Assembly: GCA_963843385.1 (NCBI GenBank)
Contig: CAWJJY010000007.1
Span: forward strand, 310,001-374,000
Source: CAVOHU01 sp963843385
GTDB lineage: Bacteria; Acidobacteriota; Vicinamibacteria; Vicinamibacterales; JAKQTR01
Direction of reading: 5' to 3'
DNA length: 64,000 nt
Position 1 is the first letter of the stretch; every line of letters starts with the position of its first letter. This document shows, in pieces, positions 45,261 to 54,904 of the stretch. The notes under the pieces are model-generated. The model had not been told where the DNA came from. It was given only the letters and a program-made list of their open reading frames with translations, and made no database searches. Position numbers and translations under genes: made by a program.

Positions 45261-46293
45261 ATCGTCGTGCGACGAAACGGCAGCCGCCGTTGTCGCTGAG
45301 ACGGGCGATGCTGCCCGACCCTGGGAGATTCGCTCGAGCATCGTCGCGTCGCAGGTGGAGATCCACCGCGAGTGGGGCGGCGTGGTGCCCGAACTCGCCT
45401 CCCGCCAGCACGTGCGCGACATCTGCGGCGTCGTCGAGCGGGCACTTGGAGACGCGCACACGAGGCCGGGCGAACTCGGCGCGGTGGCGGTGACGCAGGG
45501 ACCCGGACTGGTCGGATCGCTGCTGGTCGGGCTTTCGTTCGCGAAGGCGCTTGCGGCGTCCTGGGGTCTCCCGCTCGTGCCGGTCAATCACCTGGCGGGC
45601 CACATCGAGTCGCTCAGCCTCCAGCACGGCGCCATCCCGCTGCCGGCAATCGTGCTGGTTGTCTCGGGGGGCCACACGAGTCTGTACGAAGTCCGGACGC
45701 CGGGGTCTTACCACCTTCTCGGCAAGACCCGTGACGATGCGGCCGGGGAGGCGTATGACAAGGTGGCGAAGCTCATCGGCCTCGGGTATCCGGGCGGGCC
45801 CGTGATCGACAGGATCGCGCGCACCGGCAACGATCACGCCATCGAGTTCCCGGTCGCGCGGATGACGCATGCCGATCGCAATGCGCCGCTCATGAAAGGG
45901 CAGTGGGACTTCAGCTTCAGCGGCCTGAAGACGGCCGTCTTGCGCCATGTGAAGGCCCGGCCCGCAGGAGCGACCTTCACCGAGATGGAGATTGCCGACC
46001 TGTGCGCCAGCTTCCAGCGGGCCGTGGTCGACGCGTTGCTGGATCGGCTCTTTGGTGCCGCCCGCTGGTTTGGGGCGCGAAGCGTGGGCATCGCAGGGGG
46101 CGTGTCGGCCAACAGCCGGCTGCGGAGCGAGGCTGCCGCGCGCGGCGAACACCTGGAGCTGCCGGTGTTCGTGCCGAGCCTGGCGCTCTCCACCGACAAC
46201 GCCGCCATGATTGCCGCGGCCGGCCTGCGCGCGTTTCACGCCGGCGTCCGCGCGCCGGATAACTTGAACGCGGATCCGGCGTTGAAGCTGTGA
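45241..46293 (+). CDS. tsaD: tRNA N6-adenosine threonylcarbamoyltransferase
   Basis: A 350-aa member of the Kae1/TsaD family, which with TsaB and TsaE transfers threonylcarbamoyl to A37 of ANN-decoding tRNAs. Start ATG 45241 gives MLILGVESSCDETAAAVV. Other motifs are the metal-binding VNHLAGHIESL, VLVVSGGHTSLYEV, LGKTRDDAAGEAYDKVAKLIGL, PGGPVIDRIA, and a C-terminal GVSANSRLR and STDNAAMIAAAG. It overlaps mtnA by 20 bases, so the two are likely coupled. Confidence 0.95.
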   Translation: MLILGVESSCDETAAAVVAETGDAARPWEIRSSIVASQVEIHREWGGVVPELASRQHVRDICGVVERALGDAHTRPGELGAVAVTQGPGLVGSLLVGLSFAKALAASWGLPLVPVNHLAGHIESLSLQHGAIPLPAIVLVVSGGHTSLYEVRTPGSYHLLGKTRDDAAGEAYDKVAKLIGLGYPGGPVIDRIARTGNDHAIEFPVARMTHADRNAPLMKGQWDFSFSGLKTAVLRHVKARPAGATFTEMEIADLCASFQRAVVDALLDRLFGAARWFGARSVGIAGGVSANSRLRSEAAARGEHLELPVFVPSLALSTDNAAMIAAAGLRAFHAGVRAPDNLNADPALKL

Positions 46294-46304
46294 GCGTGTC
46301 AAGG

Positions 46305-46430
46305 CTGGCGGCTGGAGGCTGGCGGCCTGAGGCCTGAGGCCTGGAGCTTGGGGCCCGGGACTCGGCGCGCTGGTCGACGGAGCAGTCGGGCACGGCCGCC
46401 AGCCGCCAGCCTCCGGCCTCAAGCATATGC
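46305..46430. repeat. GCTGGCGG/GCTGGAGG intergenic repeat with inverted arms
   Basis: ggctggcggctggaggctgg words (about 46305-46330), then ggcctgaggcctgaggcctgg, and complementary gccgccagccgccagcctcc words (about 46396-46420). The arms could form a long GC-rich stem after the tsaD stop. Confidence 0.65.
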
Positions 46431-46450
46431 ATCCTGATGCGAGGCGACCC

Positions 46451-46864
46451 ATGAAGGTCTACACCGACTACCTGTGGTTCAACACGAAGAGCCGGCGCGA
46501 GTTCATCCGGATCACGGACGAGGTCGCGGCCATCGTCAGAAAGAGCGGGGTGGCGGAGGGCATGGTGCTGGTGTCGGCCATGCACATCACGGCCGGCGTC
46601 TACGTCAACGACTGGGAGGGTGGCCTCATCCAGGATTTCCAGGACTGGGTGGAGAAGCTCGCCCCTTCGGGGGTCGACTACCGCCATCATCGGACGGGCG
46701 AGGACAACGGCGATGCCCACCTGAAGCGGACCCTTATGGGCCACCAGGTCACGCTGCCGATCACGGCGGGCGCGCTGGATCTCGGCCCGTGGGAGCAGGT
46801 GTTCTACGCCGAGTTCGACGGCCAGCGCAAGAAGCGGGTCGTCGTCAAGGTGATGGGGGAGTAG
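46451..46864 (+). CDS. YjbQ/UPF0047-family protein (secondary thiamine-phosphate synthase-like)
   Basis: A 137-aa protein of the UPF0047/YjbQ family. Typical segments are GMVLVSAMHITAGVYVNDWEGGLIQDFQDWVEKL, YRHHRTGEDNGDAHLKRTLMGHQVTLPI, and GPWEQVFYAEFDGQRKKRVVVKVMG. E. coli YjbQ has weak thiamine-phosphate-synthase activity in vitro, and its physiological role is unclear. The start is ATG 46451, which follows the repeat block after tsaD. Confidence 0.92.
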   Translation: MKVYTDYLWFNTKSRREFIRITDEVAAIVRKSGVAEGMVLVSAMHITAGVYVNDWEGGLIQDFQDWVEKLAPSGVDYRHHRTGEDNGDAHLKRTLMGHQVTLPITAGALDLGPWEQVFYAEFDGQRKKRVVVKVMGE

Positions 46865-46909
46865 AGCTGAACCCAACGGTTACGTGGGTGAAACTCGGTA
46901 TCCGTGTGA

Positions 46910-46989
46910 AGCTCGGCTCGCGGCGCCTGGGCTCTTCGGGCCCCGGCCAAGACAATGCCGCCAGCCGCCAGCCTCCGGCCCCCAGCCAA
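46910..46989. repeat. GCTGG/CCAGCC intergenic repeat
   Basis: ggctcgcggcgcctgggctc followed by gccgccagccgccagcctcc. It lies between the convergent YjbQ-family and TauE genes and could form a shared terminator-like hairpin. Confidence 0.5.
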
Positions 46990-47874
46990 TTAGGCCGCGG
47001 GAGCGCTCCCCGCCCGTCTTTCCATCGCGGCCGTTCTGAGCAGCGACAGCGCGGCGTAGATGACGACCACGAACACGAGCCACACCACGTACCTGAGGTC
47101 GAGCTCCTTGACGACCAGCAGCGCCAGCGCCGAGCCGAACACGCCGCCGATCGCCAGGCCGAGCGACGCGCGGTGGCTGTGCCGGTTCTTCTGGACGAAC
47201 TCCATGCCCGCAACCGGCATCAGGAACGCGCACGCGCCCATCATGATCGGGAACGCCGCCCGCGGGCTCATGCCGACCATGCTGATGAGCACCATGCACG
47301 GCGCGTAGTAGCCGATGCCGAGCGGCATGATCGAACCGAGCAGGAAGCTGCCGACGAGCGCGATGCCCCATGTCGGGCCGCTGAGGCCGAGCGTGTTGCC
47401 GCCCGACGGCATCATGCCGGTGGCCTTCGCGAACATGAACCCGGCCGCCACCAGTAGCGCGACCCCCATGCCGACCTGGATCGCGCGGCGAGGCATCCTG
47501 GAGACGACGCCCGCGCCGAACCAGGAGCCGGCGACGGCGGTTGCGATCATGAGGATGAGCGTCCAGACGTCGACCTCGATGAAGGCGATCGAGATGAACG
47601 CCTGGGTCACCGTCGGCAGGCAGTGTCCGGTGTTCAGCGTCCCGGGAATCAGCTCGTCACGCACGAGCTTGCGGAACCGGTAGTACGACGTCGTCGTGGC
47701 GAAGCTGCCGATGCCGAGCGCGTCGAAGAAGTTCGCGAAGAAACCGACGGCGATGCGCTCGCCGTCCGGGAATCCTGGATCGAGCGTGTTCGGGCTGGTG
47801 CGTGTCTCGCGAACCCACACCGCGATGAAGACGAGCGTCAGCACGCCCAGGGCAACGAACAGAGCTGCAATCAC
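46990..47874 (-). CDS. TauE/SafE-family sulfite exporter-like permease
   Basis: A 294-aa inner-membrane protein with about eight hydrophobic helices. The start is GTG 47874, with CGGAGG 6 bases upstream. The two TauE repeats show GFFANFFDALGIGSFATTTSYYRFRKL and GIALVGSFLLGSIMPLGIGYYAPCMVL. The family exports sulfite, sulfoacetate or related organosulfonates; the substrate here is unknown. It is divergent from the following HD gene. Confidence 0.88.
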   Translation of the reverse strand: MIAALFVALGVLTLVFIAVWVRETRTSPNTLDPGFPDGERIAVGFFANFFDALGIGSFATTTSYYRFRKLVRDELIPGTLNTGHCLPTVTQAFISIAFIEVDVWTLILMIATAVAGSWFGAGVVSRMPRRAIQVGMGVALLVAAGFMFAKATGMMPSGGNTLGLSGPTWGIALVGSFLLGSIMPLGIGYYAPCMVLISMVGMSPRAAFPIMMGACAFLMPVAGMEFVQKNRHSHRASLGLAIGGVFGSALALLVVKELDLRYVVWLVFVVVIYAALSLLRTAAMERRAGSAPAA

Positions 47875-48055
47875 GCGCGGCCTCCGTCATGGAAGTCCGA
47901 AAAGGGGTAGTTGGCGGCAACTGGCGCCCGAATATATCATGCACGGAACCCGGAAACCCATGGGCGCGACGCCCGGAGGCGACCGGAAGCCCCGGGCACC
48001 CGCCGGCCTGAGACTCCCCCCGGCCTGTCGTCGCGCGGGGCACGCGGAGGTACCG

Positions 48056-48625
48056 ATGACGGTTTCACGCGAGGCGGCTTGGGCGCTGTTGACGGAGTAT
48101 ACCCAGAACGAGAACCTGCGGAAACACGGGCTCGCCGTCGAATGCGCCGTGCGCGGATACGCGCGCCGGTTCGGCGAGGACGAGGAACTGTGGGGCGTCA
48201 CGGCGCTGCTGCACGATTTCGACTATGAGCGGTACCCCGACTTGAAGGATCATCCGTTCCGCGGCGCCGAGATTCTCCGCGGGCTCGGCTATCCCGAGGT
48301 GATTGTCCGCGCGGTCCTGTCGCACGCCGATCACACCGGCGTCGCCCGCGAGTCGAGGCTCGAGCATACCCTGTTCGCCTGCGACGAGATGGCCGGGTTC
48401 GTCACCGCCGCGGCGCTGGTGCGTCCTTCGAAGAGCCTGCTCGATCTTGAGGCGAAGTCGGTGGTGAAGCGGATGAAAGAGAAGGCCTTCGCGCGCGCCG
48501 TCAACCGCGACGATCTGCGTCGCGGCGCGGAGGAGATCGGTATTCCGCTCGACGAGCATGTCGCGCTCGTCATCGGGTTCATGCGCGAGCAGGCGGACCA
48601 GCTGGGGCTGCGCGGGACGCTGTGA
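48056..48625 (+). CDS. HD-domain (HDIG-type) hydrolase
   Basis: A 189-aa metal-dependent phosphohydrolase-like protein. The HD motif is in WGVTALLHDFDYERYPDLKDHP, preceded by the first His in ENLRKHGLAVECAVRGYA. Further ligand candidates are VIVRAVLSHADHTGV and LFACDEMAGFVTAAALVRPS. The pattern matches the small YedJ/HDIG group, whose substrates are mostly unknown. The start ATG 48056 has CGGAGG at 48045-48050. Confidence 0.9.
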   Translation: MTVSREAAWALLTEYTQNENLRKHGLAVECAVRGYARRFGEDEELWGVTALLHDFDYERYPDLKDHPFRGAEILRGLGYPEVIVRAVLSHADHTGVARESRLEHTLFACDEMAGFVTAAALVRPSKSLLDLEAKSVVKRMKEKAFARAVNRDDLRRGAEEIGIPLDEHVALVIGFMREQADQLGLRGTL

Positions 48626-48639
48626 TGCTTCGAATCTTG

Positions 48640-48775
48640 CTGGCTGGCGGCTGGCGGCTGGCGGCGGGAGGCCAGCACGCGCGAGGGCTGCATCCGAGTT
48701 GAACGACCAAGGTCTCTATGTCCTTATCCAGTGTGAGTCGGCCCCTGGCCTCGAGCCCCCAGCCTCCAGACCATC
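48640..48775. repeat. GCTGGCGG-type intergenic repeat
   Basis: tggctggcggctggcggctggcgg words follow the HD gene (48640-48670), and gcctcgagcccccagcctcc lies near 48750. No gene is seen in the ~200-base gap before the ABC operon. Confidence 0.5.
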
Positions 48776-48827
48776 GTTCGCGAATTCGTGAACTGCGCCT
48801 TTGCTTCGCCCGTATTGACATGTAGAC

Positions 48828-49760
<933 letters not shown>

Positions 49761-49763
49761 CCC

Positions 49764-50606
49764 ATGCCCATCCATGATCAGAGCTATCGTCGATACAAGG
49801 GCGAGCGTTCGCCGGAGGGGCGGGCCTGGACTGTCATCGCCGTGGCCGGCATCCGGATGATGCTCGCAAAGCGGAAGTTCCTCGCGTTGCTGGTGCTCGC
49901 CTGGCTGCCCTTCATCGTCCGGGCCGTGCAGCTGTACCTGGCGGCCAACTTCTCGCAGATGGCGTCGATCATCGCGCCCAGCGGCGAGACGTTCCGCGAG
50001 TTCCTCGAACAGCAGAACGTGTTCGTGTTCTTCATCACGATCTTCACGGGCGCCGGCCTGATCTCCAACGACATGCGGGCCAACGCCCTGCAGATCTACC
50101 TGTCGAAGCCGATGAGCCGCACCGAGTATGTCGCGGGCAAGTTCGCGGTGCTCGCCTTCTTCCTGCTGCTGGTGACCTGGCTGCCCGCCATCGTCCTCGT
50201 GTTCCTCCAGGTCGCCTTCGCCGGCAACGTCACGTTCCTGAAATCCAACCTGTTCGTCCTGCCGGCCATCACGGTGTTCTCGATTGCGCAGATCCTGCTG
50301 GCGGCCTTCTCGATGCTGGCGCTCTCGTCGCTCTCGAAGAGCGCCAGGTTCGTCGGCATCATGTACGCCGGGTTGATCTTCTTCACCGACGCGCTCTACG
50401 GCGTGGTGTTCGTGGTCACGCGCAGCAGCGCCTTCTCGTGGATCTCGGCGCCGGCGAGCCTGCGGCAGCTCGGCGATCTGATCTTCAGGCTGCAGCCCCG
50501 CTACGAGACCTCGCCGGTCGTCACGGTGCTGGCGGTGCTGGCCCTCATCGGGCTGTCGATCCTCGTGCTCGAGCGCCGCGTGCGCGGCGTGGAGGTGGTG
50601 ACATGA
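49764..50606 (+). CDS. ABC-2-type transporter permease (1)
   Basis: A 280-aa inner-membrane protein with six predicted helices (FLALLVLAWLPFIVRAVQLYL; VFFITIFTGAGLISND; FAVLAFFLLLVTWLPAIVLVFL; IMYAGLIFFTDALYGVVFVV; VVTVLAVLALIGLSILVL). The soluble segment NALQIYLSKPMSRTEYVAGKF is characteristic of ABC-2 permeases. GAGGAG precedes ATG 49764, and the stop overlaps the next ATPase start (ATGA). The substrate is unknown. Confidence 0.9.
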   Translation: MPIHDQSYRRYKGERSPEGRAWTVIAVAGIRMMLAKRKFLALLVLAWLPFIVRAVQLYLAANFSQMASIIAPSGETFREFLEQQNVFVFFITIFTGAGLISNDMRANALQIYLSKPMSRTEYVAGKFAVLAFFLLLVTWLPAIVLVFLQVAFAGNVTFLKSNLFVLPAITVFSIAQILLAAFSMLALSSLSKSARFVGIMYAGLIFFTDALYGVVFVVTRSSAFSWISAPASLRQLGDLIFRLQPRYETSPVVTVLAVLALIGLSILVLERRVRGVEVVT

Positions 50607-51547
50607 CGCCTCCCGCCACCGCCGCCGCAACGCCGATTGCCGTCTCCGATCACCTCTCCAAGTGGTACGGGCAGGTCATCGGCCTCAACGACGTGAGCGT
50701 ATCGATTCCGCCGGGTGTCACCGGGCTGCTCGGGCCAAACGGCGCCGGCAAGTCGACGCTGCTCAAGCTGCTCACGGGCCAGCTGCAGCCCAGCAAGGGC
50801 ACCATCAACGTGCTCGGCGAGCCGATCTGGGGCAACGCGCGGCTGTACTTCCGGCTGGGCTTCTGCCCGGAGCAGGATGCCTTCTACGATCGGATGACGG
50901 GCCTGGAGTGGGTCGCCGGACTGGTGCGCCTCAACGGCTTCGGCGAGAAGGAAGCCAACACGGCCGCCCACGACGCCCTCGGCCGCGTGGACCTGCTCGA
51001 GGCCGCCGGGAAGAAGATTGGCAGCTACAGCAAGGGCATGCGCCAGAGGGTGAAGCTGGCGCAGGCCATCGTGCACGACCCGGAGCTGCTGATCCTCGAT
51101 GAGCCGCTGGCGGGGATGGATCCGATCGGGCGCCGGAAGACGATTCGCCTCATCAAGGACTGGGGCCACGCCGGCAAGAGCATCATCGTGTCGAGCCACA
51201 TCCTCTACGAGATCGAGGCGATGACGTCGAACATCCTCCTGATCAACAACGGACGCATCCTGGCCGAGGGCGACGTTCACGCGATCCGCGATCTCATCGA
51301 CGAGCACCCCCACACCGTTCACATCCGTGCGCTGGAGCCGCGGACGCTCGCGCGCGACTTCCTCACACGCGACGATGTGCTGAGCCTGCGCCTGGAACAG
51401 GACGCGCTGGTCATCGAAACGTCCAGGCCGGATGCGTTCTACCGGCACCTGACCGAGCTCGCCGCCTCAGGCGACGGCGGCACGATCACCGAGGTGACCT
51501 CGCCTGACGACAATCTCCAGGCCGTCTTCAAGTTCCTCGTCAAGTGA
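50603..51547 (+). CDS. ABC-2-type transporter ATP-binding protein (2)
   Basis: A 314-aa ATPase with GLLGPNGAGKSTLLKLLTG (Walker A), FCPEQDAFYDRMTGLEWV (Q-loop), GSYSKGMRQRVKLAQAIV (signature variant) and LLILDEPLAGMDP (Walker B), followed by SSHILYEIE. Its C-terminal extension again fits the ABC-2 class. Start ATG 50603 overlaps the preceding permease stop by 4 bases. The longer frame upstream is not used. Two non-identical ATPases with two permeases suggest a heteromeric complex or two related exporters. Confidence 0.93.
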   Translation: MTPPATAAATPIAVSDHLSKWYGQVIGLNDVSVSIPPGVTGLLGPNGAGKSTLLKLLTGQLQPSKGTINVLGEPIWGNARLYFRLGFCPEQDAFYDRMTGLEWVAGLVRLNGFGEKEANTAAHDALGRVDLLEAAGKKIGSYSKGMRQRVKLAQAIVHDPELLILDEPLAGMDPIGRRKTIRLIKDWGHAGKSIIVSSHILYEIEAMTSNILLINNGRILAEGDVHAIRDLIDEHPHTVHIRALEPRTLARDFLTRDDVLSLRLEQDALVIETSRPDAFYRHLTELAASGDGGTITEVTSPDDNLQAVFKFLVK

Positions 51548-52437
51548 GCGCCACCATGACCGAACCAACCGCCAGTTCGCACGTCCCCGCCACGACGCTT
51601 TCCCCGGCGGCCCGGCGCGCACCGTCATACCTGGAGGCGTCGTTCCGGATTTTCGACCTGTCGCTCGGGCAGATGCTGTGGTCGCGACGGACGATCTTCC
51701 TGGGGCTCGTCGTGGGATCGCCGCTGGCGCTGGGCATCCTCTTCAGAGTGCTCGAGGCGATCGGCGTAGGCTCGGTGCAGGTCGAGAACATGCGGGTGCC
51801 CGGCCCGACCGTGTTCGGCGGGATGATGTGGCTGCTGTACCTGCGGTTCATGGTGCCGGTGCTGGGCGTCTTCTACGGCACCGCGCTCATCGCAGACGAG
51901 GTGGACGACAAGACGCTGACCTACCTGTTTGTCCGGCCGATTCCCCGGGGAGCGGTCATCATCGGCAAGTACCTCGCCTACCTGGTCACGACCGTGCTCG
52001 TGGTGCTGCCCTCGGTGGTGATCCTGTATCTGCTGGTGGTGCCCCTCGGAAACGGCTCGCTTGCCGCGTCCTTCCCGGCACTGCTCAAGGACCTCGGCCT
52101 GCTCGCGCTCGGCCTCGCCGCGTACGGCGCGCTGTTCACGCTCATCGGCGCGCGCCTGAAGCACCCCCTGGTCATTGGCCTGGTGTTCGCGTTCGGGTGG
52201 GAGCAAATCGCGCTCATGCTTCCCGGCTACCTGCGCCGGATTACCCTCGCGTTCTATCTCCAGGCCCTGGTTCCGCACGCCATGCCGATGGAAGGCGCGG
52301 GCGACGTGCTGAAGGCGTTCTTCACGGACGTGCCGACGCCGCTGGCTGCGACCGGCTGGCTCATCATCTTCATCGCGGTGTTTCTGGCGCTGGCGGCGTG
52401 GACGGTCGAGCGACGGGAGTACGTCCTGGAGCAGTAG
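51544..52437 (+). CDS. ABC-2-type transporter permease (2)
   Basis: A 297-aa permease (GTG 51544, overlapping the ATPase stop, or ATG 51556). Helices include TIFLGLVVGSPLALGILFRVL, MWLLYLRFMVPVLGVFYG, YLAYLVTTVLVVLPSVVILYLLVV and LGLLALGLAAYGALFTLI. The loop LIADEVDDKTLTYLFVRPIPRGAVIIGKY is the ABC-2 permease signature region. It ends the transporter operon. Confidence 0.9.
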   Translation: MSATMTEPTASSHVPATTLSPAARRAPSYLEASFRIFDLSLGQMLWSRRTIFLGLVVGSPLALGILFRVLEAIGVGSVQVENMRVPGPTVFGGMMWLLYLRFMVPVLGVFYGTALIADEVDDKTLTYLFVRPIPRGAVIIGKYLAYLVTTVLVVLPSVVILYLLVVPLGNGSLAASFPALLKDLGLLALGLAAYGALFTLIGARLKHPLVIGLVFAFGWEQIALMLPGYLRRITLAFYLQALVPHAMPMEGAGDVLKAFFTDVPTPLAATGWLIIFIAVFLALAAWTVERREYVLEQ

Positions 52438-52512
52438 CGATCTCGATCGGTCGGCGGACACCATCGTCTTCGGCCCCGCCAGTCCCGCGGCGGTCCTCGA
52501 GTCTGGCCGCCA

Positions 52513-52633
52513 ACTAAGTCCTTCGATTCACAAGTTCGGTGACGAACTTGTTCCCTCAGGGCTAAGTGCTGAGCGAGCGTTTTCACCGCTTGCCAAGCAT
52601 GAATACACAACCGTACTCGCGAGTCGAAGCACT
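52513..52633. repeat. 121-nt structured repeat, copy 1 (candidate ncRNA or regulatory element)
   Basis: It is nearly identical to 54237-54357 (same length, about six substitutions, all in the last 50 bases). Within it acaagttcg-gtga-cgaacttgt forms a 9-bp stem with a GTGA (GNRA) tetraloop. The outer segments ttcgattc and gagtcgaa can pair, closing the whole element. Smaller stems (ctcag/ctgag; gcgagcg/cgcttgc) lie between. It is intergenic after the ABC operon. Confidence 0.6.
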
Positions 52634-52775
52634 AAGCGCCATAATATCAACAGGTTGTGGACGCATAGCCCCTCGTGTCACAGTTGGGGGGCCAGGCCGC
52701 GCCGAATGATCGGGGGCGCGCCACGGATCGGGGCTATCATGCTGGAAGGTAAGTTGTAGACCTCAAAGGAACTAG

Positions 52776-52800
52776 GGAACTTTTGCTCCCCCGTTTCGTC
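52776..52800 (+). promoter_or_regulatory. ECF-type promoter candidate
   Basis: GGAAC (52776-52780) and CGTC (52797-52800) are 16 bases apart. They lie 25 bases before the preferred start of the DUF3352-like gene, the geometry of an ECF sigma promoter. The sigma gene at 32255 has a similar motif upstream. Confidence 0.45.
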
Positions 52801-52824
52801 ATAAAGGCCAGAGGGGGGTCACTG

Positions 52825-53868
52825 ATGACTGCGAAAACCCGGTATTTCATCCTTGGGTCGGTCCTGGTCCTGATAGTTGGCCTGTCGATCGGCGTCGTCG
52901 CCTATTACGGCGGGGTGCCCGGCAAACTGTTCAGCAGTGGAGCACCTGGCCCGGACGACCTTCGTTACCTTCCGGAAGACGCTGCGGTCGTGGCCTATGC
53001 GGATGTGCGGCAGGTCATGACGTCCGATCTCCGCCAGCGTCTGCGCCAGATGCCCGGCCAGTCGGACCAGGGGCGGAAGGAATTCGCCGACAAGACCGGC
53101 ATCGACATCGAGCGCGACATCGACAGCGTGGTCGGGTGCGTCGGGGCGAACGCCGAGGGCGTCTCCCATGCGACCGGGCTGCTGCTGGCGCGCGGCAGGT
53201 TCGACGCCGCCCGGATCGAACAGTTCGCCAAGACCAACGATGCCCAGATCAGCGACTACAAGGGCGTTCGCATCATCACGCACCGCGGGAACCCGGATAG
53301 GAGCGAGTCCGGCCCCGGCGACACGGAGATGGCGGTGGCGTTCATGGAGCCCGGTCTGGTCGCCATCGGCAGCGGCCAGTCCGTGCGGCGGGCCATCGAT
53401 CAGAAGGCCAGCCGAAGCAAGAGCATCGCCGACAACCAGGACATGATGAAGCTGGTCACCGACAACGGGGCCGGCAGCATGTGGGCGGTCGGGCGTTTCG
53501 ACGCGATCACCCGGCAGGCGCACCTGCCGGCTGAGGTGTCGAGCCGGATCCCCCCGATCACGTGGTTCTCGGCAAGCGGCCGCATCAACGGCGGCGTGCA
53601 TGCGACGGTGAAGGCACAGACCACCGACGAGCAGGCGGCCAACAATCTGCGCGATATCGTCCGCGGGTTCGTGGCGCTGGCGAAGATGCAGGCAGGCAGC
53701 AAGCCCGAGGCGCAGGCGCTGTGGCCCACGATCGAGTTGGGCGGCAGCGGCAACGAAGTCTCGGTGTCATTTGCCGTGTCGTCCGCGTTGCTCGACGCGA
53801 TTGGCAGCGTGTCGAAGCAGGCCCCGAAGAAGATGCTCAGGACTCCGGGAGCCGGCGAAGGCGAGTAG
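52825..53868 (+). CDS. membrane-anchored DUF3352-like protein
   Basis: A 347-aa protein with one N-terminal transmembrane anchor (RYFILGSVLVLIVGLSIGVVAYY) and a periplasmic domain beginning DDLRYLPEDAAVVAYADVRQV. This opening, with FMEPGLVAIGSGQSVRRAIDQKA and WFSASGRINGG, is typical of DUF3352-like proteins of unknown function. ATG 52825 is preferred over 52783 because GAGGGGGG precedes it and the promoter candidate lies just upstream. It is bracketed by the two copies of the 121-nt repeat. Confidence 0.72.
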   Translation: MTAKTRYFILGSVLVLIVGLSIGVVAYYGGVPGKLFSSGAPGPDDLRYLPEDAAVVAYADVRQVMTSDLRQRLRQMPGQSDQGRKEFADKTGIDIERDIDSVVGCVGANAEGVSHATGLLLARGRFDAARIEQFAKTNDAQISDYKGVRIITHRGNPDRSESGPGDTEMAVAFMEPGLVAIGSGQSVRRAIDQKASRSKSIADNQDMMKLVTDNGAGSMWAVGRFDAITRQAHLPAEVSSRIPPITWFSASGRINGGVHATVKAQTTDEQAANNLRDIVRGFVALAKMQAGSKPEAQALWPTIELGGSGNEVSVSFAVSSALLDAIGSVSKQAPKKMLRTPGAGEGE

Positions 53869-53914
53869 GCGGGCGGTACGGCTCGCACGATTCGAACGTG
53901 ACCCCATGACGCAG

Positions 53915-53944
53915 CGGCCCGGGAATCGAAGGATTCCCGGGCCG
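53915..53944 (+). terminator. 12-bp perfect hairpin after the DUF3352-like gene
   Basis: cggcccgggaat and attcccgggccg pair perfectly around a 6-base loop, 47 bases past the stop. No T-tract follows, so it may terminate weakly or stabilise the transcript end. Confidence 0.5.
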
Positions 53945-54236
53945 TTGCCGTTTGCGGGGATGGCGCACCAGGCCGCTGAGTACGCGCCCGATTGTGGCCA
54001 GCGACCATCGCGTATCCAGCGCCTCGTTGAGCCGCGAAAGGCCAGCCTGGCGGCCTTGACTAACATCCTCGAGTTCCCTACACTTCTGCGATACCGGTGT
54101 CATTCGTTCCTGCCCCTGCTGCATTCCTACTCATCGTGTGTTCGGAGCAGCCACCCGCCGGGTGTATTGCTCAGTCGCCGCTGTCGGTCGTCGCGCGGGC
54201 AAGTGAAACGCATCGAGGGGGCCGGTCGTATCCTGC

Positions 54237-54357
54237 CTAAGTCCTTCGATTCACAAGTTCGGTGACGAACTTGTTCCCTCAGGGCTAAGTGCTGAGCGAG
54301 CGTTTTCACCGGTTGCCGAGCATGCATACGCAACCGTATTTGCGAGTCGAAGCACTA
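54237..54357. repeat. 121-nt structured repeat, copy 2
   Basis: The second copy of the 52513 element. The first ~70 bases, including the GNRA hairpin, are identical, and the outer pairing segments are conserved. It ends 16 bases before the start of the gamma-glutamylcyclotransferase-like gene, so it would sit in or at its 5' leader. The rest of the 53869-54373 gap shows nothing else besides the hairpin at 53915. Confidence 0.6.
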
Positions 54358-54373
54358 TGCGGGTGAATGCGCA

Positions 54374-54775
54374 ATGAGTGACAAGGTCTTCGTGTACGGG
54401 ACCCTGATGGCGGGGTTCGACCGCCGCCGGCGCGCCGGTATCGACACCAAGATGTCGTTTATCGGCCGCGGGTGGATCGAGGCAGCCCTCTTCGACCTCG
54501 GAATCTTCCCTGCCGCGGTGCCCGCTCCGGGCGGACGCGTCTGGGGTGAAGTCTACGAGACCGACGAATCGGCGACCGTGCTCGCCATTCTCGATGACAT
54601 CGAGGGCTACCGGCCCTCCGAGCCCGACACCAGCCTCTACACCCGGGTCGAAACCAGCGTGGTCTTCGAGGACGGACGGGTGGACACGGCCTGGGTGTAC
54701 TTCTACAACGCGCCGCTTGGCCGCGCTGAGCAGATTTCCTCCGGGGACTACCTCGAGCACCTGCGCGTCAAATAG
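54374..54775 (+). CDS. gamma-glutamylcyclotransferase-like (AIG2/GGCT) protein
   Basis: A 133-aa protein of the GGCT-like fold. It shows KVFVYGTLMAGF (the substrate-binding YGTL loop), then RVWGEVYETDESATVLAILDDIEGYRP, where acidic residues include the candidate catalytic Glu, and TAWVYFYNAPL. Family members cleave gamma-glutamyl amines or dipeptides to 5-oxoproline, and many are uncharacterised. Its leader contains copy 2 of the 121-nt repeat. Confidence 0.9.
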   Translation: MSDKVFVYGTLMAGFDRRRRAGIDTKMSFIGRGWIEAALFDLGIFPAAVPAPGGRVWGEVYETDESATVLAILDDIEGYRPSEPDTSLYTRVETSVVFEDGRVDTAWVYFYNAPLGRAEQISSGDYLEHLRVK

Positions 54776-54904
54776 CCCCGGGCTGAACCCCCCTTGCCCC
54801 GGGCCACGTCCTACCGGAGAGGACCTCAGACACCCTCCGCTGCCCCGAAGGCTTGTCTTCGCAGGCCAAATCGCTGACATTTCACGTGATACAGGCGGGT
54901 CGCC

